Source of the DNA: an uncultured Dokdonia sp.
GTDB lineage: Bacteria; Bacteroidota; Bacteroidia; Flavobacteriales; Flavobacteriaceae
Length of the DNA: 64,000 nt
Direction: 5' to 3'
Assembly: GCF_937910895.1 (NCBI RefSeq)
Contig: NZ_CALEMI010000031.1
Coordinates: forward strand, 1 to 64,000
The translations under genes were made by a program, and so were the position numbers. Below, one piece after another: positions 27,070-37,893 of the stretch (its first letter is position 1; each line of letters begins with the position of its first letter). The notes under the pieces were generated by a model. That model did no database searches. It had not been told where the DNA came from and saw only the letters and a list, made by a program, of their open reading frames with translations.

Positions 27070-28284
27070 ATGCGTGAGCAAAAATTAAAAAATAAGCTAG
27101 AAGAAATTAATCAAGAACTCATAAATAACGGAGATTTGGATAGTACAGATATAGGAGTGCTCTCTGGAAGTGCTGGTCTTGCTCTTTATCACTTTTATTA
27201 CAATGCGTATAATCCTAATGAAACAAGTGAAGATGTTGGAAGCGAAATCATAGCATCTATTGTTGGTAGTATTAATGAAGGATACAATTTTCACACGTTT
27301 TGTGGTGGGATTGCTGGAGCCGCATGGACTATAGAACTTCTTAATGAATTAGAATTTATAGAGGTAGATACCGATGCCCTTTTGGGAATACTAGACGAGT
27401 ATTTACGCCATGTTACAACACTCAATCAAAATGAAAATTTTTATGACTTTTTACACGGTGTCATTGGAATAGGCTATTATTTCTTAAAAAGATATGAAAA
27501 CACAAACTCACCAGAACTCAAGAGTAAGTACGATAGTATCCTTGTAGAAATAGTTTCACTTTTGAAAAAAACATCAAAAAAGAGTGACCATGGAGTCTAT
27601 TGGGAATCTAACCTTATAAGAGAAGAAGGACTCAAAGGATGTAACTTAAGTCTTTCTCATGGGTTGTCAAGCATCATCAACTTTCTATCTAGACTGTCAG
27701 CTCACGCTGCTTTTTCTGAAAAGACATTACCTCTCTTAAACCAATCTATAAATCATTTGCTTAGTCATAAAAAAGAACAAGCAGATGCTTCTTTTTTTCC
27801 AGACTGGATTACCAAAGACAATCAAGAAAGCCAGAGCAATAGGCTTGCTTGGTGTTATGGAGATTTGGGTGTTGCAGTATCCTTATGGCATGCAAGTAAA
27901 GTGGTGCAAAACGAAGAGGTAAAAAAAACGGCAATACAACTTCTAGAATATGCGGCAACTCGTAGAGACATAGAAGAAACTCGAATTGTAGATGCAGGGT
28001 TATGCCATGGCGCTTTTGGAGTCATGCATATCTTTGATTATATGTATAAAGAGACTTCTAAAACAATATTTAAAGAAGCGGCAGATTATTGGATAGATTA
28101 CGGGCTGACCATAGATCATCATAAGGATGGACCTGCGGGATATAAGAAGTGGAGGGGTGGAGACACGCCTACGTACGAGAAAGAAAACAGCCTTCTGGAA
28201 GGAGTTGCTGGTATAGGACTCGCTATTTTATCGTACCTCCATCCAGAACAAACAAAATGGAATCAATGTTTAATGATTGGGTAA
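27070..28284 (+). CDS. lanthionine synthetase C-like cyclase (LanC)
   Basis: LSHGLSSIINFL, LAWCYGDLGVAVSLW, DAGLCHGAFGVMHIF: Zn-ligand layout of LanC. Confidence 0.9.
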   Translation: MREQKLKNKLEEINQELINNGDLDSTDIGVLSGSAGLALYHFYYNAYNPNETSEDVGSEIIASIVGSINEGYNFHTFCGGIAGAAWTIELLNELEFIEVDTDALLGILDEYLRHVTTLNQNENFYDFLHGVIGIGYYFLKRYENTNSPELKSKYDSILVEIVSLLKKTSKKSDHGVYWESNLIREEGLKGCNLSLSHGLSSIINFLSRLSAHAAFSEKTLPLLNQSINHLLSHKKEQADASFFPDWITKDNQESQSNRLAWCYGDLGVAVSLWHASKVVQNEEVKKTAIQLLEYAATRRDIEETRIVDAGLCHGAFGVMHIFDYMYKETSKTIFKEAADYWIDYGLTIDHHKDGPAGYKKWRGGDTPTYEKENSLLEGVAGIGLAILSYLHPEQTKWNQCLMIG

Positions 28285-28464
28285 TTTGTTTTTTTGCTTT
28301 CGCGAAAGCAAAACACACACATACAAAAATGAAATAGATGATGTCAAATTGTAAATTATGAACGTTTAATTAGAAAAACAATTAGAATAGATCGATATAT
28401 TCTAGTATATTGGTTGTTAACTTTTTGAAAAACGAAATTAACATAAATAATAGCGCATTACAGA

Positions 28465-30696
28465 ATGCAATACACCCATTTCCCCAAATACGTTTTAAGA
28501 ACACCTTTACTTCCTCTTACTTTTTTTTTGGAGCTTACTCAAGATTCTGTTTTGACGCAGGAAACACTTAAAAGAGCGTGTGAAGAACCGCATATTAAAG
28601 AAGCACTTTTTCTGGCATCACCATCCCTATATACTGCTTTTGAAAAGTGGTTAGAAGGCAATACAACTCCTGACGATAGTGAGCGTATGACCTATTCTAT
28701 ACTTAAATACTTGAGTAGAATGTCATCTCGGTGTACCCCTTTTGGTTTATTTGCAGGAACAGATGTAGGTACTTTTGAAGATCATACAGCTATTGTTCTT
28801 AAAGAAACTACAAAAAACAAAAGGCATACCCGATTGGATATGAATTATCTTGTAGCATTATCTCAAGATATTGTAAAGGATGAAAAAATTAGAGAACAGC
28901 TTCGTTTTTATCCAAACACCAGTATTTATAAAGCGGGTGAGCAATTACGATATGTAGAGTATCACTATGAGAATAGTAGAAGGATGCATCATATTGTAGG
29001 CGTACAGCATTCTGATTATCTACAAAAAGTTTTAGACACCGCAGCTACAGGAGCTACACTAGCTACCTTATCAGCATGTTTAGTAGATGATGAGATTACC
29101 TTAGAAGTAGCTTCAGGTTTTATTGAAGAGTTAGTTGGCAGTCAGTTGTTAGTGAGTGAATTAGAGCCTTCTGTGTCTGGTCCTGAGTTTACTGATCAGA
29201 TTATTCCTGTATTAAAAAAATTAAAAGGAACAGGTGAGCTCGTAGAAATATTAGAAGAAGCTCAAGAAAAAATAAAAAAGCTAGATACAAAAATTGGTAA
29301 TCCCTCTACAGATTACATTGCTATAAGTACCTTATTAGAAACACTGGATACAGGTTTTGAATTGAAGTATTTATTTCAAACAGATATGTCGTTGCATCCT
29401 CAAAAAAATGTATTAGATAAACAATTAATATATAAAGTACGTCGTGCTATGCGACTACTCAATAAGATTTCACAAGCTCCTAGTGAAACTTTATTGTCTC
29501 AATTTAAAAGTGCACTTCAAGAACGATATGAAGACAGAGAAGTGCCTTTGTCACAAGCGCTAGATGTAGAACTTGGCGTTGGGTTTCTTCAAAATAAAGA
29601 CTCAGGAGATGTAAGCGAGTTGGTAGATGATATTATGCTGCCTGGGAGATCTTCAAAAATCACGACCAGAGATTTAAAAATGAATAGCATACATGCTATT
29701 TTACATAAAAAGCTGTTGCATTGTATACGTGAAAATGAGCAAATAATGACGCTTGAGGATGAAGATTTTGAAAAATTTGAAGAAAATTGGAACGATCTTC
29801 CAGATACCCTATCAACCATGGTTGAAGTCATCACTATTGATAGGGAAGAGCAGATTATCATGTCTAATGCAGGAGGATCAAGTGCGGCAAATTTATTAGG
29901 AAGATTTTGTCATAGTGACCCAGAAATTCATACCTATGTAAAAGAAATCGTTGCAATAGAAGAACGTTGCAATCCAAATAAAATACTAGCAGAAATTGTC
30001 CACCTTCCTGAGTCAAGAGTAGGGAATATCTTAATGAGACCCGCTTTAAGAGGGTATGAGATTCCATATTTAGCTAAGTCAGTTTTAAGCACAGAAGCAC
30101 AGCTGCCTATAGATGATTTAATGGTTTCTGCAAAAAGAGATAGGGTCATTTTACGCTCAAAAAAACACAATAAAGAAGTAATCCCTCACTTGAGTAATGC
30201 TCATAATTATTCTAGTGGAGCATTGCCTATTTATCAGTTCTTAGCAAATATGCAAAGCCAAAATAAACGAGGTGGTATTGGTTTTAATTGGGGTCCTTAT
30301 GAAGAAGACTTCCCGTTCCTCCCTAGAGTCGTGTACAAAGGTGTTATTTTGGCATCCAAAACTTGGAATATTTTAAAGGCTGATATAGAGGCACTTCAAA
30401 ATTCCCAGAAAAATATGGGTAATTTTCAGAAGAATTTGGAACTATTCATAAAAGAAAAGCAGTTACCTCCGTTGGTACTTCTGAAAGACAGTGATAATGA
30501 GTTGTTAATCAACTTAAAGAATATGACAAGTGTGCAAATGTTGCTCTCAACAGTAAAAAAACGAACACGATTTATACTTAAAGAGTTTTTACATGGGGAT
30601 CAATCTGTTGTTTCTGATGGAAATGCTACGTACACAAACCAAGTAATTCTATCTTTTTATAATGAAAATCTTTTAAAAGAACAATCAGATGTCTAA
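28465..30696 (+). CDS. lantibiotic dehydratase, N-terminal (glutamylation) half of LanB
   Basis: MSSRCTPFGLFAG, RTRLDMNYL-type (RHTRLDMNYLVAL), LPRVVYKGVILASKTWNI. Confidence 0.9.
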   Translation: MQYTHFPKYVLRTPLLPLTFFLELTQDSVLTQETLKRACEEPHIKEALFLASPSLYTAFEKWLEGNTTPDDSERMTYSILKYLSRMSSRCTPFGLFAGTDVGTFEDHTAIVLKETTKNKRHTRLDMNYLVALSQDIVKDEKIREQLRFYPNTSIYKAGEQLRYVEYHYENSRRMHHIVGVQHSDYLQKVLDTAATGATLATLSACLVDDEITLEVASGFIEELVGSQLLVSELEPSVSGPEFTDQIIPVLKKLKGTGELVEILEEAQEKIKKLDTKIGNPSTDYIAISTLLETLDTGFELKYLFQTDMSLHPQKNVLDKQLIYKVRRAMRLLNKISQAPSETLLSQFKSALQERYEDREVPLSQALDVELGVGFLQNKDSGDVSELVDDIMLPGRSSKITTRDLKMNSIHAILHKKLLHCIRENEQIMTLEDEDFEKFEENWNDLPDTLSTMVEVITIDREEQIIMSNAGGSSAANLLGRFCHSDPEIHTYVKEIVAIEERCNPNKILAEIVHLPESRVGNILMRPALRGYEIPYLAKSVLSTEAQLPIDDLMVSAKRDRVILRSKKHNKEVIPHLSNAHNYSSGALPIYQFLANMQSQNKRGGIGFNWGPYEEDFPFLPRVVYKGVILASKTWNILKADIEALQNSQKNMGNFQKNLELFIKEKQLPPLVLLKDSDNELLINLKNMTSVQMLLSTVKKRTRFILKEFLHGDQSVVSDGNATYTNQVILSFYNENLLKEQSDV

Positions 30697-31576
30697 TACA
30701 CAACGCACATTTATACCAGGAGATTCGTGGGTGTATTATAAGATATACACGGGAACAAAAACATCTGATATTGTTCTTGCAGAAGCCATCAAGCCTATCG
30801 CAGAAGAGCTTTCTGGAAACGGAAGTATAGATCAGTGGTTTTTTATACGATATGCAGACCCTAAGCATCATATTAGAGTGCGTTTTCATTACAAAGAGCC
30901 AGATGCTATTGGAACGATTATGAAAACGGTGTATGCGAGATTACATGCTTTCGCGAAAGCGGACTTAATATGGAAAATACAGATTGACACCTATAATCGA
31001 GAGATCGAACGATATGGGGAAGAGCATATAGAAATTGCAGAACAGTTATTTTATCATGAGAGTGATATGATTGTGAACTTTTTAGATATGGTAGATGGAG
31101 AAGAAGGAGAAGAACTGAGATGGCTCTTTGCAATAAGAGCATTGGATGCCTTGTTAGCAGATTTTGGGTACTCCGAAGATGAGAAATTGGCCTTTATGGA
31201 ACGCTTAAAAACGGGTTTTGGACTTGAATTTGGCATGAACAAGTTTTTAAAGAAACAATTAGATGAAAAATTTCGTGCAAAACGAGAAAAAATAACTTTC
31301 TTTATAGACTTTAAAGTAGAGGATAAACCAGAGTATCAACCTCTTTTGGAATTGTTGGCGTATAAAAGTGAGCAATGTAAACCTACGATTGATTTAATTA
31401 AGAAATCAGCTAGTAGTGAACAGATAGACAATTATTTAGGAAGTTATGCTCACATGCTTATGAATAGAATGTTTAGATCAAAAAATAGGCTTCATGAAAT
31501 GGTGGTCTATGATCTTTTGTATAGACATTATAAAGTAGCTTGGGGAATCAGAACATTTAAGAATAAAAAGAAGTAA
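30689..31576 (+). CDS. thiopeptide-type bacteriocin biosynthesis protein, C-terminal (elimination) half of LanB
   Basis: SWVYYKIYTG, WFFIRYADPKHHIRVRFH, IDTYNREIERYGEEHIEIAEQLFYHESD; 8-bp overlap with the preceding gene. Confidence 0.92.
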   Translation: MSNTQRTFIPGDSWVYYKIYTGTKTSDIVLAEAIKPIAEELSGNGSIDQWFFIRYADPKHHIRVRFHYKEPDAIGTIMKTVYARLHAFAKADLIWKIQIDTYNREIERYGEEHIEIAEQLFYHESDMIVNFLDMVDGEEGEELRWLFAIRALDALLADFGYSEDEKLAFMERLKTGFGLEFGMNKFLKKQLDEKFRAKREKITFFIDFKVEDKPEYQPLLELLAYKSEQCKPTIDLIKKSASSEQIDNYLGSYAHMLMNRMFRSKNRLHEMVVYDLLYRHYKVAWGIRTFKNKKK

Positions 31577-31603
31577 TAGTAGTTAAAAATAGCCATATAT
31601 ATT

Positions 31604-33796
31604 TTGAAGAAGTTTCCTTTTTATAAACAAGCAGATAGTAAAGATTGCGGACCTACGTGTCTCAAAATAATTGCTAAACATTATAAGAAGCCTATCCCTA
31701 TTCAGCTATTAAGAAGTCTCAGTGAAACCACAAGGTCTGGTAGTAGTCTACTAGGAATTAGTAACGCTGCCGAAAAGCTAGGTTTTAGAAGCTTAGGTGT
31801 AAAGATCACGTTAGATCAGCTACAAGAGGAAGTACCCTTACCTTGTATACTTCATTGGAATAAAAATCATTATGTAGTACTTTATAAAATCTCAAGAGGT
31901 GTTTTTTATATTTCAGATCCTGCGCACGGGATTTTAAAATACTCAAAAGAAGAACTTCTTAAATTTTGGATTGGTAATAACGCCACCGAAACCACCGAAG
32001 AAGGAATTGCACTTTTACTAGAAACAACGCCTAAGTTTTATGAGGAGAATTTTGATGATGAGAAAAAGAATTTTGGTTTTGCCTTCATCTTCAAATATGT
32101 ATATAGATATAAGAAATTTATTGTCCAATTAATTATTGGGTTACTGGCGGGTAGTTTACTACAAGTCGTTTTTCCATTCTTAACACAAAGTGTTGTTGAT
32201 GTAGGGATTAAGACAGGTGATATCAATTTTATCTACCTGATATTAATTGCGCAAATCGCTTTGTTTATGGGAAGAACAGGTGTAGAAGTCATTAGAAGTT
32301 GGATTTTACTACACTTGAGTACCCGTATTAATATCTCTTTGATTTCAGATTTCTTTATCAAACTGATGAATCTTCCTATATCATTTTTTGATGTACGTAT
32401 GACGGGAGATATTTTGCAACGTATCAATGATCACAGACGTATAGAGCGTATTTTGACAACATCATCACTTAATGTGTTGTTCTCGATGGTAAATCTTGTT
32501 GTTTTTGGTTTTGTACTGGCATATTATAGTTTTCAGATTTTCGGAATATTTTTATTAGGAAGTGTCCTCTATTTCTTCTGGATTGTGATCTTCCTTAAAA
32601 AGAGAGCAGATCTTGATTATAAGCGTTTTTCTCAAGTAAGTCAGGAACAAAGTAAGGTGATTGAACTTATTAACGGAATGCAGGAAATCAAGCTTCACAA
32701 TGCTGAAAAACAAAAAAGATGGTCTTGGGAGTTTATGCAAGCACGTCTTTTTAAAATCTCTATCGAAAGTCTAGCGTTAGAGCAATACCAAAGTGTAGGA
32801 TCTGGCTTTATCAATGAACTAAAAAACATTTTAATTACCATCTTATCCGCTACGCTGGTCATTAATGGAGACCTTCTGCTTGGAGAAATGTTTGCGGTAA
32901 CGTATATCGTAGGACAGCTTAACTCTCCTATCTCACAATTAATAAGTTTTATAAGAGAATTACAAGATGCTCGTATTTCCTTAGATCGTCTTGGAGAGAT
33001 TCATAATAAAGAAGATGAAGAAGGAGGCGATGATACAAAAATAACTGACATTCCAAAAGACTCAGATTTTGATATTAAGGATATCTCATTTAGATACATT
33101 GGTTCTGATGTGAAGGTACTTCACGACCTAAGTTTACACATACCTGCAAATAAGGTGACTGCCATTGTAGGGGTGAGTGGTAGTGGTAAAACGACCTTGA
33201 TGAAAATTCTTCTCAAGTTTTATGAACCTAATGAAGGAATCATAAAAATTGGAAGTGCCGATTTGAAGAATATCTCACAATACTCTTGGAGAGCGTCTTG
33301 CGGGGTAGTGATGCAGGAAGGATATGTTTTTAATGATACCATTGCAAATAATATTGCTGTAGGCGATGATTATGTAGATAAGAAAAAGCTAGCACATGCA
33401 GTAGAAGTCGCAAATATTAAAGAATATATTGAATCCTTACCTTTATCTTATAATACCAAAATAGGAATGGAGGGTGTAGGATTGAGTACAGGACAAAAAC
33501 AACGATTATTTATAGCCAGAGCGGTATATAAAGATCCACATTTTTTATTCTTTGATGAAGCAACGAGTGCCTTAGATGCCAATAATGAAAAAGTAATTAT
33601 GGAAAAACTCGATGAGTTTTTCAAAAATAGAACAGCCGTTGTGATTGCGCATAGATTAAGTACGGTTAAAAATGCAGATCAAATTGTTGTACTAGATCAA
33701 GGAAAGATTGTAGAGGTAGGGACTCATCAAACTTTAACCCGTAAAAAAGGGTTCTATTATAATTTAGTAAAAAATCAATTAGAATTAGGATCATAA
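31604..33796 (+). CDS. peptidase domain-containing (C39) ABC transporter
   Basis: QADSKDCGPTCLKIIAKHY, HWNKNHYVVLY, GVSGSGKTTLMKIL, LSTGQKQRLFIARAV. Confidence 0.95.
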   Translation: MKKFPFYKQADSKDCGPTCLKIIAKHYKKPIPIQLLRSLSETTRSGSSLLGISNAAEKLGFRSLGVKITLDQLQEEVPLPCILHWNKNHYVVLYKISRGVFYISDPAHGILKYSKEELLKFWIGNNATETTEEGIALLLETTPKFYEENFDDEKKNFGFAFIFKYVYRYKKFIVQLIIGLLAGSLLQVVFPFLTQSVVDVGIKTGDINFIYLILIAQIALFMGRTGVEVIRSWILLHLSTRINISLISDFFIKLMNLPISFFDVRMTGDILQRINDHRRIERILTTSSLNVLFSMVNLVVFGFVLAYYSFQIFGIFLLGSVLYFFWIVIFLKKRADLDYKRFSQVSQEQSKVIELINGMQEIKLHNAEKQKRWSWEFMQARLFKISIESLALEQYQSVGSGFINELKNILITILSATLVINGDLLLGEMFAVTYIVGQLNSPISQLISFIRELQDARISLDRLGEIHNKEDEEGGDDTKITDIPKDSDFDIKDISFRYIGSDVKVLHDLSLHIPANKVTAIVGVSGSGKTTLMKILLKFYEPNEGIIKIGSADLKNISQYSWRASCGVVMQEGYVFNDTIANNIAVGDDYVDKKKLAHAVEVANIKEYIESLPLSYNTKIGMEGVGLSTGQKQRLFIARAVYKDPHFLFFDEATSALDANNEKVIMEKLDEFFKNRTAVVIAHRLSTVKNADQIVVLDQGKIVEVGTHQTLTRKKGFYYNLVKNQLELGS

Positions 33797-33811
33797 AAAA
33801 GAAGAGGGGAT

Positions 33812-35104
33812 ATGCCAGATCAGATAGATGACATAGAATTACGTAGTGAAGAGGTTCAAGAAATCTTAACAGAAGCTCCCAATTGGATGATACGATGGGG
33901 AAGCGCACTTTTTTTAGCGTTAATAGTGATGTTACTTGCCATCTCTTGGTTTTTAAAGTACCCAGATGTGATAGCTTCTGAAGCCATTGTGACAACAGAA
34001 ATACCACCTCAAAAGGAAAGAGCCAGAAGCACAGGTCGGTTTTCTGCTATACTAGTAGACGATAATCAAAAGGTAACCAAAGACCAAACACTCGCGGTTA
34101 TAGAAAATACAGCAAACTACGAACACATTTATCAACTTAAAGCTACACTAGATACACTGTCGTTGCAAGATGATACCTTTTACTTTCCTTATGAAAAGAT
34201 GCCCTTGATGTCTTTAGGGAATATAGAATCTGATTATGCACTTTTTGTAAATAACTATATACTATATCAACTCAATAAAGAATATCAACCATTCTCCAAT
34301 CAAGCGGTTGCAGATCGTATTTCTATTTCAGAACAAAACAGACGATTAAAATTTACAGAATCACAACGTAAGCTCAACGAAGCCGAACTAGAGCTAGCTA
34401 AGAAAGAAAAACAACGTTATGAAGAACTGTATGCTAATGGCGTAATTTCTACTTCAGAAATAGAAAGAAGACGAATAGAATTTTCTCAAATAGAACGTAA
34501 TTTCAAAAACATAGATGCTACTATATCTCAATTAAGAGAAGGGATAAGTGGCGCACAGAGTACTTCTAGAGGCACAGAAATAAGTGGTATAAGAGAAGAG
34601 AAAACTTTACTTATAGGAGTCATACAATCCCTGAATCAGCTTAAAAAAAGTATTAAAGATTGGGAGCTAACCTACGCATTAACATCAACGCTAGATGGAA
34701 AAGTTTCTTTTTTAAATTTCTGGAGCGAAAATCAAACCGTTACTGCTGGAGATATTGTTTTTACTGTAATTCCCGAAAATGGATCAAACTATATTGCAAA
34801 ACTGAAAACACCTGCTCAAAACTCAGGAAAAATAAAAGTAGGACAATCAGTAATTATCCGCTTAGAGAATTATCCAGATACTGAGTTTGGAACTCTTGAA
34901 GGTAAAATCACCAAAATGTCTGTCATTACTGACGAAGATGGAATGTATTCTATAGACGTATCGTTGCCTGACACCTTAGTCACCACCTTTGATAAGGAAA
35001 TCGAATTCCAGCAAGAAATGAGAGGTGTCGCAGAAATTATAACCGAAGATTTACGCTTGATAGAACGTTTCTTCTATCAACTACGTAATATATTTAAGAG
35101 GTAG
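33812..35104 (+). CDS. HlyD-family secretion/adaptor protein
   Basis: One N-terminal TM, long coiled coil, C-terminal LDGKVSFL...TAGDIVFTVIPENG. Confidence 0.88.
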   Translation: MPDQIDDIELRSEEVQEILTEAPNWMIRWGSALFLALIVMLLAISWFLKYPDVIASEAIVTTEIPPQKERARSTGRFSAILVDDNQKVTKDQTLAVIENTANYEHIYQLKATLDTLSLQDDTFYFPYEKMPLMSLGNIESDYALFVNNYILYQLNKEYQPFSNQAVADRISISEQNRRLKFTESQRKLNEAELELAKKEKQRYEELYANGVISTSEIERRRIEFSQIERNFKNIDATISQLREGISGAQSTSRGTEISGIREEKTLLIGVIQSLNQLKKSIKDWELTYALTSTLDGKVSFLNFWSENQTVTAGDIVFTVIPENGSNYIAKLKTPAQNSGKIKVGQSVIIRLENYPDTEFGTLEGKITKMSVITDEDGMYSIDVSLPDTLVTTFDKEIEFQQEMRGVAEIITEDLRLIERFFYQLRNIFKR

Positions 35105-35338
35105 TCTGCTTTTTACGCTTTCGCGAAAGCTTAAGTTCTGCATAAATTTCACTTTCGTGAAAGTGTATAGTTCTCAAAATAAAAGTTTCTGAAGATTGCT
35201 AACGAATAGTATTAGTATGAAAAGTCCTATACCTAATGAAAAAAAAACAAAGTAGAACAGTTTCTGAAAATTTTAAAAATAGCAAATTACACGGAATCAA
35301 GTAACAGAGAACCCAATAACAAATTACATACGACTTTT

Positions 35339-37084
35339 TTATCCAATAATCATCCCAGCAATCGTAGCCGAAATTAGAGAGGCTATAGATCCTCCAATCA
35401 AAGCTTTGATTCCAAATTTAGAAAGATTTTTACGTTGTCCAGGTGCCAGAGAACCGATACCTCCAATTTGAATCCCTATAGAGGCAAAATTTGCAAATCC
35501 ACATAACATATAGGTTGCCATGATAATTGACTTCTCATAATTTAAATGAACAGCGTTTGATGTATTTTTTAAATCGGCTAATTGGATGTATCCTACAAAC
35601 TCACTCGCGGCAAGTTTAATACCTAACAATTGCCCCATCATCATAACGTCTTCTTCGGCAACCCCAATAAGCCACATAAGAGGTGCAAAAAGATATCCAA
35701 GTAAGAATTCTAATGATAATCCATCGTAAGAAGTGCTGTTTGCTATTATCTCGTTAAGAGATGTGAAATGCCAATTCAGGTTAATAGAATCTATCCTTAT
35801 TCCATCAAAACTTGCGACTAGCCCTAATCCTCCATTCAACATAGCAATAAATGCCACAAAAACGAGGAGCATGGCACCTACGTTTACAGCTAGTTTTAGA
35901 CCCTCTGTTGTTCCGTTTGCAATCGCATCTAAAATATTAGATCCTATTTTGTCTGAAGAGACTTTTACGTCAGTATTAATGGGTTCTGTTTGTGGGTATA
36001 AGATTTTTGAAATTACAATCGCACCAGGAGCAGCCATGACAGAAGCTGCTAGTAGATGCTTTGCAAATATTAATCGTAATAAGGGGTCATCTCCGCCTAG
36101 AAAGCCTATATAAGCAGCCAGAACGGCACCAGCGACCGTTGCCATCCCTCCAATCATAACGAGAAGAATTTCAGACTTATTCATTTTTTCTAAATACGCC
36201 TTTATCAAAAGAGGAGCTTCCGTTTGTCCTAAAAATATATTTCCAGCAACGCTTAAACTCTCAGCACCTGAAATTCCTAGAGCTTTTGAAAGTAACCACC
36301 CGAACGCTTTTACTACTTTCTGGATAATCCCAAAATAATATAACACAGAGGTAAGTGCCGAGAAAAAGATAATGGTAGGGAGCACTTGAAAAGCAAAAAT
36401 ATACCCAAAGGTATTCATATCACTTACAAGTCCTTTAAATAAAAAATCGCTCCCAGCGAGGGTAAACTCTAAAATGCTCACAAATATGCTAGCTATAAAA
36501 TCAAAGATTTTTTCAATAAACGGAACTTTAAGAACACCTATGGCTATAATAAGTTGAATAGCAAGTCCTATTCCTACGGTTTTCCATTTAATAGCTTTTC
36601 TGTTATTACTAAAAAGAAATGCAATGAGTAATAATGAGAACATTCCTAAAATTCCTCTAAGTAAACTATTTACTGAGAATCCTTGAGAAGGAATCACTCC
36701 GGTAGTTGCTGCGGCTAAAACTTGAGGTGCTGTTTTACGGTTAAAACGATAGGTAATTCCTTGTTCAGAAAAGGCAAGAGTCGAGTCGGTAAGGGTTTCT
36801 ATTCTATAACGTCTTATGGTGTCTTTGGGCGTATTATAAAAAAAGACAAGAAGGTCGTTTTGTTTTATGTAATCTCCAGAAGCATATACGTTATCTTTCG
36901 CCGAAAGGCTATATGAAAATCTTCCTGCATTAAGAGATAGCGAATCTTTGGTAGTATCAATTGTAAAAAGATCTATACCTGTAGCATCTGTGATTTGTTG
37001 AAAAGACCATGTTTTTTCTTCAGTTTGACTCCAAAGGGAACATGTAGAAAACACAAAAGCTACTGCTAGAATAAAAGTACGCAT
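35339..37084 (-). CDS. concentrative nucleoside transporter with secreted N-terminal extension
   Basis: GQTEAPLLIKAYLEKMNKSEI, AAYIGFLGGDD, LGYLFAPLMWLIGV, CGFANFASIGIQIGGIGSLAPGQR; about 140-aa N-terminal extension. Confidence 0.92.
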   Translation of the reverse strand: MRTFILAVAFVFSTCSLWSQTEEKTWSFQQITDATGIDLFTIDTTKDSLSLNAGRFSYSLSAKDNVYASGDYIKQNDLLVFFYNTPKDTIRRYRIETLTDSTLAFSEQGITYRFNRKTAPQVLAAATTGVIPSQGFSVNSLLRGILGMFSLLLIAFLFSNNRKAIKWKTVGIGLAIQLIIAIGVLKVPFIEKIFDFIASIFVSILEFTLAGSDFLFKGLVSDMNTFGYIFAFQVLPTIIFFSALTSVLYYFGIIQKVVKAFGWLLSKALGISGAESLSVAGNIFLGQTEAPLLIKAYLEKMNKSEILLVMIGGMATVAGAVLAAYIGFLGGDDPLLRLIFAKHLLAASVMAAPGAIVISKILYPQTEPINTDVKVSSDKIGSNILDAIANGTTEGLKLAVNVGAMLLVFVAFIAMLNGGLGLVASFDGIRIDSINLNWHFTSLNEIIANSTSYDGLSLEFLLGYLFAPLMWLIGVAEEDVMMMGQLLGIKLAASEFVGYIQLADLKNTSNAVHLNYEKSIIMATYMLCGFANFASIGIQIGGIGSLAPGQRKNLSKFGIKALIGGSIASLISATIAGMIIG

Positions 37085-37093
37085 AGGTAAATT

Positions 37094-37711
37094 TTAATTA
37101 CGTTTGGAAATTTCGTCTCTTATTTTTGCAGCAAGCTCATAGTCCTCATTGTTTACGGCTTGTTCAAGTTGAGTGTTTAATTCCTTTAAAGACATTCTTT
37201 GATAATCGTTTTCACTAGAAAGTAACTCTTCTTCTTCAACAACAATTTCATCCATCAAGATCTCATCTTCATCGGTAAACTCTTCTGGATCTGTATTTCC
37301 TTTCAAATAAATACCCGCTTTATCTAAGATGTTTTTATACGTAAATATAGGCGCTTGAAAGCGTAATGCTAAGGAAATAGCATCACTAGTGCGAGCATCA
37401 ATAATCTCTTCTATTTTATCACGCTCACATATAATACTAGAATAAAAAACACCATCAACAAGCTTATGAATAATAACTTGCTTTATAACGATATCAAAAC
37501 GGTCTGCAAAATTCTTAAAAAGATCATGGGTAAGTGGACGCGGTGGTCGGATCTCTTTTTCTAAAGCAATGGCAATAGATTGTGCTTCAAAAGCACCTAT
37601 GACAATAGGTAATTTGCGATCTCCATCTACTTCGCTCAAGATAAGGGCATAGGCTCCATTTTGCGTTTGGCTATAGGAAATCCCTTTTATGTTTAAACGT
37701 ACTAAACTCAT
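37094..37711 (-). CDS. bifunctional nuclease family protein (DUF151) with UvrB/UvrC motif
   Basis: LPIVIGAFEAQSIAIALE, IDARTSDAISLALRF; C-terminal ELNTQLEQAVNNEDYELAAKIRDEISKR. Confidence 0.92.
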   Translation of the reverse strand: MSLVRLNIKGISYSQTQNGAYALILSEVDGDRKLPIVIGAFEAQSIAIALEKEIRPPRPLTHDLFKNFADRFDIVIKQVIIHKLVDGVFYSSIICERDKIEEIIDARTSDAISLALRFQAPIFTYKNILDKAGIYLKGNTDPEEFTDEDEILMDEIVVEEEELLSSENDYQRMSLKELNTQLEQAVNNEDYELAAKIRDEISKRN

Positions 37712-37893
37712 AGTTGGTAAAAGTAATAAAAGTAAATCGAGTTTTGAAGTTTATATAGGAGTGAGTTTGTGTTTTTTACCATAGATACATTAATTTCTAT
37801 ATAATGGACATATACACCCATACATATTTAAAAAAAAAATAGGTGAGAATTGTACGATTCTCACCTATTTTATATGTTTATTATTAAAATTAA

